Source: an uncultured Oscillospiraceae bacterium (GTDB lineage: Bacteria > Bacillota > Clostridia > Oscillospirales > Oscillospiraceae). From it: a stretch of DNA of 64,000 nt. The stretch covers positions 13,730 through 77,729 of the forward strand of contig CAJUCA010000008.1 in NCBI GenBank assembly GCA_910585265.1, written 5' to 3'. Below the pieces are notes generated by a model. That model did no database searches. It was not told where the DNA came from and saw only the letters and a list, made by a program, of their open reading frames with translations. The translations under genes were made by a program, and so were the position numbers. The first letter of the stretch is position 1, and the number at the start of each line of letters is the position of its first letter. Below are positions 31,306 through 39,480 of this stretch, one piece after another.

Positions 31306-32112
31306 TTACAGCCCGAACCGCCCCAGCACGCCCACCGCCACCGCCAGGATCAGCGCGCCCGCCATAAACAGCACGTCCCCGGGGCGGTAGTGGAGCTGCT
31401 TCATCCGGGTGCGGCCCTCGCCGCCGTGGTAGCAGCGGCACTCCATGGCGGTGGCCAGCTCGTCCGCCCGCCGGAAGGCGGAGATGAACAGCGGCACCAG
31501 CAGGGGGATGAGGGCCTTCGCCCGCTGGGCCAGGTTGCCGGAGTCGAAGTCCGCCCCCCTGGCCCGCTGGGCGGACATGATCTTGTCCGTCTCCTCGATG
31601 AGGGTGGGGATGAACCGCAGGGCGATGGACATCATCATGGACAGCTCGTGGACGGGCACCCGGACCGCCTTCAGCGGACCCAGCAGGCTCTCCAGCCCGT
31701 CGGTCAGCTCCAGGGGGGAGGTGGTGTAGGTCAGCAGGAAGGTGCAGGAGATCAGCATCAGGATGCGCACCACCATAAAGACGGCGTGGACAATGCCCTC
31801 CCGGGTGATGTTGAAGATCCAGAAGGACACCAGCGGCTCGCCGGGGGTGTAGAGGATATTCAGCAGGGCGGTGAACACCAGGATGAACACCACCGGCTTC
31901 ATGCCCCGCAGCAGGGCCTTGAGCTTGACGGTGGACGCCGCCACCACCCCCGCCAGCACCGCCAGCAGGACGCCGTAGGTCACCAGCCACTGGGCCAGGA
32001 ACAGGGCCACGATGTAGCAGGTCATGGCGGTGAGCTTGGCCCGGGGGTCCAGGCGGTGGATGGGGGATTTCCCCGGGAAATACTGGCCCAGGGTGATATC
32101 TCTGAGTGCCAT
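31306..32112 (-). CDS. ecfT: Energy-coupling factor transporter transmembrane subunit EcfT
   Basis: A 268-residue membrane subunit of the group II ECF vitamin/micronutrient importer. It has the LDPRAKL opening, five or six helices, and the two cytoplasmic coupling motifs AQRARGADF (about 185) and ECRCYHGGEGRTRMK (about 220) that contact the ATPases. Its start overlaps the ecfA2 stop by one base. No substrate-binding S component is encoded in this window, which is normal for a shared module. Confidence 0.96.
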   Translation of the reverse strand: MALRDITLGQYFPGKSPIHRLDPRAKLTAMTCYIVALFLAQWLVTYGVLLAVLAGVVAASTVKLKALLRGMKPVVFILVFTALLNILYTPGEPLVSFWIFNITREGIVHAVFMVVRILMLISCTFLLTYTTSPLELTDGLESLLGPLKAVRVPVHELSMMMSIALRFIPTLIEETDKIMSAQRARGADFDSGNLAQRAKALIPLLVPLFISAFRRADELATAMECRCYHGGEGRTRMKQLHYRPGDVLFMAGALILAVAVGVLGRFGL

Positions 32113-32978
32113 TACACGCCCTCCTTCCGGTGGAGGGCGGCCAGCACGGCCTCCCGGGCCTGGGGGATGGTGTAGACCGACGGGGGCACGTCCACCCCCA
32201 TGGAGCGCAGGCGGGCGAACACCCGCGTCATGGCGGGCACGCCCAGGCCCATGGCCTCCAGCTCCGGCCCGTGGGCAAAGACCTCCTCCGGGGGGCCGGA
32301 GAAGGGGATGGTCCCCTTGCGGATCACCACCAGCCGCCCCGCCTCCCGGGCCACCTCCTCCATGGAGTGGGACACCAGGATTACACAGGCGTTTTTCTCC
32401 TCATGGTAGGTGCGGATGTTGTCCAGAATCCGGGCGGAGCCGGAGGGGTCCAGCCCCGCCGTGGGCTCGTCCAGCACCAGCACGGACGGCTCCATGGCGA
32501 TGACGCCCGCGATGGCCACCCGGCGTTTCTGCCCGCCGGACAGGTCGAAGGGGGACTTCTCCAGCACACCCGGCTCCAGCCCTACAAAGCGGGCGGACTG
32601 GCGTACCCGGCGGTCGATCTCGTCCTTGTCCAGCCCCATGTTCTTGGGGCCGAAGGCGATATCCTGGTACACCGTCTCCTCAAAGAGCTGGTACTCCGGG
32701 TACTGGAACACCAGCCCCACCTGGCAGCGGACCTGCCGGGTGCGGTCCTTGGACTCCCAGATGTCCGTGCCGTCAAAGAGCACCTGGCCGGAGGTGGGCT
32801 TCAGCAGGCCGTTGAGGTGCTGGATCAGGGTGGACTTCCCAGACCCGGTGCGGCCGATGATGGCCAGATACTCCCCAGGCTGGGCGGAAAAGTCCACGCT
32901 GTCCAGGGCGGTGTGCTGGAAGGGGGTGCCCTGGCTGTAGGTGTGGGTCAGTTGTTTGGTTTCGATGATAGCTGCCAT
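32112..32978 (-). CDS. ecfA2: Energy-coupling factor ATPase EcfA2
   Basis: A 288-residue ATPase with Walker A GRTGSGKST (about 42-50), Q-loop in GLVFQYPEYQLFEETV, signature LSGGQKRRVAIAG and Walker B VLVLDEPTAGLDP. The YPEYQLFEETV sequence is typical of the EcfA2 (EcfA') subunit. It should pair with EcfA1, from which it is separated here by two inserted genes. Confidence 0.95.
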   Translation of the reverse strand: MAAIIETKQLTHTYSQGTPFQHTALDSVDFSAQPGEYLAIIGRTGSGKSTLIQHLNGLLKPTSGQVLFDGTDIWESKDRTRQVRCQVGLVFQYPEYQLFEETVYQDIAFGPKNMGLDKDEIDRRVRQSARFVGLEPGVLEKSPFDLSGGQKRRVAIAGVIAMEPSVLVLDEPTAGLDPSGSARILDNIRTYHEEKNACVILVSHSMEEVAREAGRLVVIRKGTIPFSGPPEEVFAHGPELEAMGLGVPAMTRVFARLRSMGVDVPPSVYTIPQAREAVLAALHRKEGV

Positions 32979-33031
32979 GTAGAAACTCCTTGAAATGGAG
33001 ATGGTGTGCGAAAGGAAGGGGAAGCAGAAAG

Positions 33032-33472
33032 CTACCTCCCTGCGGATAACCGGCAGTTCAGCTCATAAAGCGCGGTTTTGTTGGAATCCCACGTCAGGCG
33101 GGACATGGCGTCGTGGTAACTCAGCCATTCGCAGCCAAGGTGTTCCCCGGACAGCGTTATGCCGGAGCCGCATTCAAAAGCAAAATGATATTCGGGCAGG
33201 ACAAAGGTGTTTGGGCTCCAATGCTTTCGATGATATTCGGAAATCACATCCGCGGGGACATACGCCATGGAAACCAGCTCGGTGATACGGTTTGCCTGTA
33301 TCCCCGTTTCCTCTGAAATTTCCCGGGCGGCGGCTTCTAACGGCGTTTCGGCATCCTCTCCCCCGCCCGCGACAAACTGCCACTGGTCATTATCGGCGCG
33401 GCGGAGTACGCAGAACTCCAGGGCAGGATGTTTCCGGTATGGAATTGCCAATATCTGAAAGGGTGCTCTCAT
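33032..33472 (-). CDS. NUDIX hydrolase
   Basis: A 146-residue hydrolase with a full NUDIX box between residues 36 and 58 (Gly36, Glu42, Arg50, Glu51, Glu54, Glu55, Gly57). The overall layout, with FQILAIPYRK at the N-terminus, resembles NudB-like dihydroneopterin triphosphate pyrophosphatases, but the substrate is uncertain. The base composition is visibly more AT-rich than the flanking ecf genes, which it interrupts together with the next gene, so it was probably acquired. Confidence 0.9.
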   Translation of the reverse strand: MRAPFQILAIPYRKHPALEFCVLRRADNDQWQFVAGGGEDAETPLEAAAREISEETGIQANRITELVSMAYVPADVISEYHRKHWSPNTFVLPEYHFAFECGSGITLSGEHLGCEWLSYHDAMSRLTWDSNKTALYELNCRLSAGR

Positions 33473-33499
33473 TCCAATCCCTCCTCACAAGGGAATGCG

Positions 33500-33724
33500 T
33501 CAGTCGTTCTTTTCAAAGATCCCCCACACCGCGATAACAAGGCCCAGGATCGCGATACCAATAAAAATACAGAGCGCGGGCATAAGGCCATACTGCGACA
33601 GATTCCAGAGGGAAGAACGCATCCCGTTGTTCGTCCAATCATTTGCCATAGTTCCCCCCAGGAGGATCGCGGCGGAAAGCAGCCCCGCAAGGAGCATGGC
33701 AGAACCCAAAACCACTTTTTTCAT
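33500..33724 (-). CDS. Small two-helix membrane protein
   Basis: A 74-residue protein with a hydrophobic segment at each end (about 5-27 and 48-68) and a short polar loop (NDWTNNGMRSS). The first segment could be an uncleaved signal. AAAGGAG precedes the ATG. It sits with the NUDIX gene inside the ecf operon and shares its lower GC content. I do not recognise a family. Confidence 0.75.
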   Translation of the reverse strand: MKKVVLGSAMLLAGLLSAAILLGGTMANDWTNNGMRSSLWNLSQYGLMPALCIFIGIAILGLVIAVWGIFEKND

Positions 33725-33761
33725 ATCAATTGATTCTCCTTTTTGCTGCCGCCTTGCAACC

Positions 33762-34607
33762 CTACGCCAGCAGCTTCTTCAAAACCCTGGCGCACTCATC
33801 CACCGTCAGCGCGGTGAGGGGCACGTCCACCCCCGCCTGCCGCAGCTCGTACAGCAGGGCCACCGGCTCGGGCACCTCCAGCCCCAGGGAGCGCAGGCCG
33901 TCCACGTTCTGGAACACCTGCTCCGGACTGTCGTCCGCCATGATGTGCCCGTCGTGCATGACGATGAGCCTGTCGGCCTGGGCGGCCTCGTCCATGTGGT
34001 GGGTGATGAGCACCACGGTGATGCCCTGTTCCCGGTTGAGCCGCTTCACGGTGTCCAGCACCTCCCGGCGGCCCGCCGGGTCCAGCATGGCGGTGGGCTC
34101 GTCCAGCACGATGCACTCCGGGCGCATAGCCAGCACCCCGGCGATGGCCACCCGCTGCTTCTGGCCCCCGGACAGGAGATGGGGGGCGTGGCGGGCGTAC
34201 TCCGTCATGCCCACGGCGGCCAGGGCGGAATCCACCCGCGCCCGGATCTCCTCCGAGGGCACGCCCAGGTTCTCCGGGCCGAAGGCCACGTCCTCCTCCA
34301 CCACGCTGGCCACGATCTGGTTGTCCGGGTTCTGGAACACCATGCCCACCCGGCGGCGTATGTCCAGCAGGAGGTTTTCGTCGCAGGTGTCCATGCCGTC
34401 CACGTACGCCTTGCCTCCGGAGGGCAGGAGGATGGCGTTGAAGTGCTTGGCCAGGGTGGACTTGCCCGACCCGTTGTGGCCCAGCACCGCCACGAACTCC
34501 CCCCGCCGGACGGACAGGGTGAGGCCGTCCAGCACCGTGGGGGCCGCGCCCTCGGCGGTGGTGTAGCGGAAGGTGAGGTTTTCAGTTTTTAAGATGGGCT
34601 GGGACAT
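33762..34607 (-). CDS. ecfA1: Energy-coupling factor ATPase EcfA1
   Basis: A 281-residue ATPase with Walker A GHNGSGKST (about 43-51), Q-loop in GMVFQNPDNQIVASVVEEDV, signature LSGGQKQRVAIAG and Walker B CIVLDEPTAMLDP. The QNPDNQIVASVVEEDVAFG motif is the EcfA1 hallmark. The ribosome binding site AGAGGT overlaps the stop region of the VanZ-like gene. Confidence 0.95.
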   Translation of the reverse strand: MSQPILKTENLTFRYTTAEGAAPTVLDGLTLSVRRGEFVAVLGHNGSGKSTLAKHFNAILLPSGGKAYVDGMDTCDENLLLDIRRRVGMVFQNPDNQIVASVVEEDVAFGPENLGVPSEEIRARVDSALAAVGMTEYARHAPHLLSGGQKQRVAIAGVLAMRPECIVLDEPTAMLDPAGRREVLDTVKRLNREQGITVVLITHHMDEAAQADRLIVMHDGHIMADDSPEQVFQNVDGLRSLGLEVPEPVALLYELRQAGVDVPLTALTVDECARVLKKLLA

Positions 34608-34610
34608 AGA

Positions 34611-35210
34611 TTATACCTCTAATTTGGGAGATGACAAAAGAAAACGTTCAAAAAAACGGGGAGACAGCCGCCGCACCGCCCCACCCAGCAGGAAGCCGCA
34701 GAACACGCCCAGGGTATTCAACATCAGATCGTCCACATCAAAGGTGCGGCCGATGAACAACTGGCAGGTCTCAATCAACAAGGTAATACAGCCCCCCGCC
34801 GCCAGTGCCCGCCGCCAGCCGAAGCCCCGGAACAGCAGGGCGGGAAACAGGCCGAAGGGCAGAAACAGGCCCACATTGGCGGCCAGAATGTAGGCGGAAT
34901 AGGAAAAGGTGAGGAAGGGAACCAGGCTGACGGTGCCCGGGCTGAAGAAGGGCAGGCCCGCCTGGTTCCAGGGCATACCCAGCGGCAGGCCCGCCAGGGC
35001 CGGAACCACCCACCGGGGGGTCAGGCCCAGCAGGGCCGCTCCGCCGCAGAACATCCAAAAGAGGGCCAAAGCCACCTCCCGGCGGGCCGGGCTGGAGAGT
35101 CCCTTTCCTTCCAGCCTGCGCAGGCGCAGGGGCCGAAGGAGGAAGAACAACGCCAGCGCAGGGACCGCGCCCCACAGCATGGCGAACAGGTAGCGGAATG
35201 TGCGTCCCAT
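34611..35210 (-). CDS. VanZ-family membrane protein
   Basis: A 199-residue membrane protein with five or six helices. The VanZ core is visible in the C-terminal half: NVGLFLPFGLFPALLF, then LLIETCQLFIGRTFDVDDLMLNTLGVFCGFLLG. VanZ-like proteins are common in Firmicutes and can affect glycopeptide or lipopeptide tolerance, but most have no assigned role. The ATG at 35210 lies one base after the methyltransferase stop. It is unlikely to work with the VanR-like regulator at 308. Confidence 0.85.
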   Translation of the reverse strand: MGRTFRYLFAMLWGAVPALALFFLLRPLRLRRLEGKGLSSPARREVALALFWMFCGGAALLGLTPRWVVPALAGLPLGMPWNQAGLPFFSPGTVSLVPFLTFSYSAYILAANVGLFLPFGLFPALLFRGFGWRRALAAGGCITLLIETCQLFIGRTFDVDDLMLNTLGVFCGFLLGGAVRRLSPRFFERFLLSSPKLEV

Positions 35211-35211
35211 A

Positions 35212-36075
35212 TCAGCCCGCCGTCCACCTTCCCGTGGCACCGCAGGGCAGGGCCAGCCCGGTGGCGGACACGGGCAGGCCCAGCTCGTCGGACAGGGTGT
35301 GCCCCCCGAACCTCCCGCCGATCACGGTCTGCAAAATATAAGTCAGCACCGACGGGGACAGCCCCGTGGTGTAGGAATTGAGTATCACGAACAACGGCTG
35401 GTCGGACAGCACGCCGGACACCAGCTCCACAAAGGGGTACAGGTTCTCCTCCAGCTTCCACACCTCTCCGGAGGGCCCCCGGCCGTAGGAGGGGGGGTCC
35501 ATGACGACGGCGTCGTATTTCCGGCCCCGGCGGATCTCCCGCTCCACGAACTTGGCGCAGTCGTCCACGATCCAGCGGATGGGCTTGTCCTCCAGGCCGG
35601 AGGCCCGGGCGTTTTCCTTGGCCCACTGGACCATGCCCTTGGCGGCGTCCACGTGGCAGACGGACGCCCCCGCCGCCGCGCAGGCCACGGTGGCCCCCCC
35701 GGTGTAGGCGAACAGGTTGAGTACGCTCACCGGGCGGCCCGCGCCCCGGATCTGTTCCCGGGCGAAGTCCCAGTTGGCGGCCTGCTCCGGGAACACCCCA
35801 GTGTGCTTGAAATTCATCAGCCCCACCTGAAACGTCAGGTCTTGATAGTGGATCTGCCACCGCTGGGGGACGCTTTTGTCCGCCCACTGGCCCCCCCCGG
35901 TGCGGGAGCGGGCGTACCGGGCGTCGGGCTGCTTCCAGCCCCGGTGGGAGCGGGGGGTGCTCCAGATGGCCTGGGGGTCGGGCCGCACCAGCAGCTTGTC
36001 CCCCCAGCGTTCCAGCTTTTCCCCCCGGCCGCAGTCCAGCAGCTCGTAATCCGTCCATTGTCCGGCCAGCCACAT
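35212..36075 (-). CDS. Class I SAM-dependent methyltransferase, RlmI/RlmL-like
   Basis: A 287-residue methyltransferase. The SAM-binding motif VLNLFAYTGGATVACAAAGA is near residue 117 and the catalytic motif DPPSYGRGP is near residue 192. This pair of motifs is typical of 23S rRNA methyltransferases of the RlmI/RlmK group, but the PUA domain of RlmI is missing, so the exact target is uncertain. It is the first gene of the long minus-strand run ending in clpE. Confidence 0.85.
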   Translation of the reverse strand: MWLAGQWTDYELLDCGRGEKLERWGDKLLVRPDPQAIWSTPRSHRGWKQPDARYARSRTGGGQWADKSVPQRWQIHYQDLTFQVGLMNFKHTGVFPEQAANWDFAREQIRGAGRPVSVLNLFAYTGGATVACAAAGASVCHVDAAKGMVQWAKENARASGLEDKPIRWIVDDCAKFVEREIRRGRKYDAVVMDPPSYGRGPSGEVWKLEENLYPFVELVSGVLSDQPLFVILNSYTTGLSPSVLTYILQTVIGGRFGGHTLSDELGLPVSATGLALPCGATGRWTAG

Positions 36076-36283
36076 ACCGCCGCCCCCCTTTCTGCCTTAC
36101 GGCAGGAAATCAAGCTATTATACTACACGGGACGGCATTAGTCAAATCCCAGAGTACAATTATATAAGGAAACCAGAATCTGCCTGAAATGGGGCGCATT
36201 TGTATAAAAAGGAGAAAAAAGGGGAGGAACCAGGTTCCTTGAAGGAAATTTACATAGATTGTGAAAAAATGGTGGAAAATAGG

Positions 36284-36312
36284 TTGCGCCATCAGGGAAC
36301 TTATGGTATCCT
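36284..36312 (+). promoter_or_regulatory. Possible promoter in an AT-rich 311-bp gap
   Basis: TTGCGC, 17 bp and TATCCT lie 75 bp before the next start codon. The gap (36076-36386) is far more AT-rich than its surroundings; besides this candidate I see no gene, terminator or known riboswitch in it. Confidence 0.45.
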
Positions 36313-36386
36313 ATTATATGGAGAATTATTGTTCGTAAGCACGGGACGGATGGGCGCCGTCCGGAGTAATTGGGGGAGTTTTATAA

Positions 36387-39300
36387 ATGGGAGCCGCTGG
36401 CAACAGACTGGGCCGCAGCAAAGGGACGCTGCGAAAAAGCCCGCTGACAGGTTTACTTTTCCCACAGGGCTTCATGGAGGAGGCCCGATGGTTTATCCAG
36501 GGCACCAAGCCCAACGCCTACTGCATGATTGCCATCGACGTACTGCACTTTCGTCTGTTCAATAAATTCCACGGGCGGGACATGGGAGACCGTTTCCTGC
36601 GCCACATCGCCGACGCCATGGAGACCCTCCGCAAGGAGCACGGCGGCGTGTCGGGCTATTTCGAGGGGGACAACTTCTGCCTCATCATGCCCTTCCGCCT
36701 CGATCTGATCCAGCACCTGTGGGACGAGATCATGGCCGGGGTCACCAACCAGGGCAGCGCGCTGGGCGTTCTGCCTGTGTTCGGCGTCAGCCCCATCGAC
36801 GATCCCGATCTGCCGCCGGAAATCTTCCATGACCGGGCCACCCTGGCCCGGTCCCGCGCCGCGGCGCGGGACCCAATCTCCTGTTACAACCCGGGGATGG
36901 AGAGCTATCTGGAGGAGGAAATGCGTCTGCTGATGGAGGTGACCGAGGCCCTGGAGCGGGACGAGTTCACCTTCTTTGCCCAGCCCCAGTGCGACATCTT
37001 CTCCGGCAAGCTGGTGGGGGCGGAGTCGCTGGTGCGCTGGAAGCACCCGGACCGGGGGCTGATCCCCCCGGGGAAGTTCATCCCCGTGCTGGAGCGCAGC
37101 GGCATGATCCACCTGCTGGACCGGCAGGTGTGGGAGCGGGTGTGCCAGTGGCTGCGCAGCTGGATGGACCGGGGCTACCACCCGGTGCCCATCTCCATCA
37201 ACATCTCCCGGATCGACATCATGTCCATGGACGTGCCCGCCTATCTGGGCTACCTGCTGAAAAAATACGATCTGCCGCCCAAGTACATCAAGGCGGAGAT
37301 CACCGAGAGCGCGTACGCCGAGGAGGACGACACCATCAACAGCACCGTGGACCGCCTGCGGGAGGCGGGTCTGCTGGTGATGATGGACGACTTCGGCAGC
37401 GGCTACTCCTCGCTGAATATGCTCAAGAGCATCTCGGTGGACGTGCTCAAGATCGATATGCGCTTCCTGGAGATCGGCGAGGGGGAGGAGCAGAAGGGCA
37501 TCGGCATCCTGGAGTCCATTGTGAACATGGCCCGGCTCATGGGCCTGCCCATCATTGTGGAGGGGGTGGAAAACCTCCAGCAGGAGAACGTGCTGCGCAG
37601 CATGGGCTGCCAGTACGTCCAGGGCTACTACTACTGCAAGCCCCTGCCCATCGACCAGTTCGAGCTGATCCTGGCCGACGAGCGGCGGCTGGACTTCGGC
37701 GGCCTCCACTGCCGGCAGGTGGAGGGCTTCCACGCCCGGGAGTTCCTGGACGGGAACCTGTTCACCGACACCATGGTGAACAACATCCTGGGCCCCGCCG
37801 CCGTCTACGACGTGAACATGGAAAACGGCCGGTTTGAGATTGCCCGGATCAACGAGCAGGGCTACCGGCTGGCGGGGCTGGAGGTTCTGAGCATGAACAC
37901 CAGCGAGCTGACCCGGAAGATGTGGAGCAGCGTCCGGGACGACGACCGCCCGGTGATGCTGGGCCTGTTCGAGCGGGCCTACGAGCGGCGGCCCGCCGGG
38001 GCGGAGGGCGACGTCCACTATATCCGGGTGGACGGCCGGGTGCTGTGGATCCGGATGCGGGTGTTCTTCCTCCGGGAAAACGAGGGGCACCGGATGTATA
38101 TGGTCTCCCTGATGGATATCAGCGACCTGGAGGAGCAGCGGCGGGAAAACTCCCTGCTGGAGCAGGCCGCCCCGGGGGAGTCCTGTATGCTGCTGCCCCA
38201 GCTGGAGCAGAGCTACGGCGCGCTGCCCTGCGCGTTCGGCCTGTCCCGGATCGCCCTGAACGCCCAGGGAGAGCCTGTTGACTATGACGTAGTCTACGTC
38301 AACCACGAGATGGAGCGGATGTGCGGCGGGGACGCCACCCGCCTGCGCCACCTGATCCTCAAGGCCTTCGGGGACAGCTTCAAGCGGCTGCTGGAAAAGG
38401 CGTACCGGGCGGCGTTCCTGGGGGATAAGCTGGAGCACTACGCCTACAGCTCCCTGTCCGGCCACTACCTCCAGCTCACCCTGTTTCAGCACGACTACGG
38501 CTATGTGGGCTGCCTGCTGCGGGACGTGACCAACAACCAGATCTATGAGGGCGCGTTCAGCGGCATTGTCCGGGCCTTCCGGGAGGTCTACTATCTCCAG
38601 CTTCAGGAGAACTACTGCCGGATGCTCTATCCCGACGGGGATCTGATCCTGGAGCGGGGCAACTACGAGGGCATGGTGGACCGGCACTTCGGCACCGGCA
38701 GAATCGTCCGGGACCGGGAGGAGGAGGTCCGCCGGTTCCTCTCCCTGAACCATCTGCGGGAGGCCCTGGAGACCCAGGACACGGTGGAGTTCCGCTACCG
38801 CCGGAGCACCCGGTACAGCCCGGACGAATGGTGCGTCACCACCTTCACCGTCAGCGAGCGGGAGAACGGCAAGCCCAAGACCGCCGTGGTCACCATTCGC
38901 AGCATCGACAAGCTGGTCAAGGAGGAGCAGGAGCGGCGGCAGGAGCACATGGTGGAGACTCTGGCCAATATGTCGGACGCCTTCTTTGTCTACAGTGCCC
39001 GGGAGGGGGAAAAGCTGCTGTACGCCAACCCGGCGGTGATCGATCTGTTCGGCTGCAAGACGCTGACGGAGCTGATGGAGTACGTGGGCGGCTCCTTCCG
39101 GGGGATCGTCCACCCGGAGGACCTGGACCGGGTGGAGTGGGAGATCTCCCACCAGATCCAGCACTCCGACCGGAATATGGATTATGTGCAGTACCGCATC
39201 ATCCGCAAGGACGGGGAAATCCGCTGGGTGGACGACTGGGGCCACCTGGAGACCTCCAAGTACGGCGAGGAAAACCGTCTGTTTTACGTGTTCCTCAAGG

Positions 39301-39398
39301 ACATCACCGGCGAGATCACCACCGTCCAGCAGGAGAAGCTGCTGAACTCCAACCGTTTTTACGCGCCGGAGTGCCGGAATGCCGACGAGGAGCAATAA
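36387..39398 (+). CDS. EAL-domain c-di-GMP signalling protein with degenerate GGDEF and PAS domains
   Basis: A 1003-residue cytoplasmic protein. Residues about 15-165 form a GGDEF-like domain in which the signature reads EGDNF, so cyclase activity is unlikely. The EAL domain (about 185-430) keeps the phosphodiesterase residues: ESLVRW, SINIS, AEITES, MDDFGSGYSSL, LKID and VEGVE, with Ser in place of the central Ala of EAL. The region 455-590 looks like a PAS domain, 600-840 like one or two divergent PAS-like sensors, and 855-985 is a clear PAS domain (FRGIVHPEDLDRVE). It probably hydrolyses c-di-GMP under sensory control. It converges on another degenerate GGDEF protein. Confidence 0.88.
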   Translation: MGAAGNRLGRSKGTLRKSPLTGLLFPQGFMEEARWFIQGTKPNAYCMIAIDVLHFRLFNKFHGRDMGDRFLRHIADAMETLRKEHGGVSGYFEGDNFCLIMPFRLDLIQHLWDEIMAGVTNQGSALGVLPVFGVSPIDDPDLPPEIFHDRATLARSRAAARDPISCYNPGMESYLEEEMRLLMEVTEALERDEFTFFAQPQCDIFSGKLVGAESLVRWKHPDRGLIPPGKFIPVLERSGMIHLLDRQVWERVCQWLRSWMDRGYHPVPISINISRIDIMSMDVPAYLGYLLKKYDLPPKYIKAEITESAYAEEDDTINSTVDRLREAGLLVMMDDFGSGYSSLNMLKSISVDVLKIDMRFLEIGEGEEQKGIGILESIVNMARLMGLPIIVEGVENLQQENVLRSMGCQYVQGYYYCKPLPIDQFELILADERRLDFGGLHCRQVEGFHAREFLDGNLFTDTMVNNILGPAAVYDVNMENGRFEIARINEQGYRLAGLEVLSMNTSELTRKMWSSVRDDDRPVMLGLFERAYERRPAGAEGDVHYIRVDGRVLWIRMRVFFLRENEGHRMYMVSLMDISDLEEQRRENSLLEQAAPGESCMLLPQLEQSYGALPCAFGLSRIALNAQGEPVDYDVVYVNHEMERMCGGDATRLRHLILKAFGDSFKRLLEKAYRAAFLGDKLEHYAYSSLSGHYLQLTLFQHDYGYVGCLLRDVTNNQIYEGAFSGIVRAFREVYYLQLQENYCRMLYPDGDLILERGNYEGMVDRHFGTGRIVRDREEEVRRFLSLNHLREALETQDTVEFRYRRSTRYSPDEWCVTTFTVSERENGKPKTAVVTIRSIDKLVKEEQERRQEHMVETLANMSDAFFVYSAREGEKLLYANPAVIDLFGCKTLTELMEYVGGSFRGIVHPEDLDRVEWEISHQIQHSDRNMDYVQYRIIRKDGEIRWVDDWGHLETSKYGEENRLFYVFLKDITGEITTVQQEKLLNSNRFYAPECRNADEEQ

Positions 39399-39412
39399 CG
39401 CGGAAACGTATC

Positions 39413-39440
39413 AAAGGGCCGCCCATAAGGGCGGCCCTTT
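39413..39440. terminator. Bidirectional terminator
   Basis: AAAGGGCCGCCC, loop ATAA and its exact complement ending in TTT, between the two convergent signalling genes. Confidence 0.85.
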
Positions 39441-39480
39441 CTCGCCGTGTGCATAAAATGTGCGGCCTGTCCCGGACGGC

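Noticed and set aside
308..35210. A vancomycin resistance cluster linking the VanR-like regulator and the VanZ-like protein
   Set aside because: The two genes are 34 kb apart and no vanH, vanA/B ligase or vanX gene is present; both families are widespread without resistance function.
36453..39395. 980-codon open frame opposite the EAL protein
   Set aside because: Antisense shadow of a GC-rich gene; His/Val/Gln-rich with no recognisable domain, while the plus strand encodes EAL and PAS domains.
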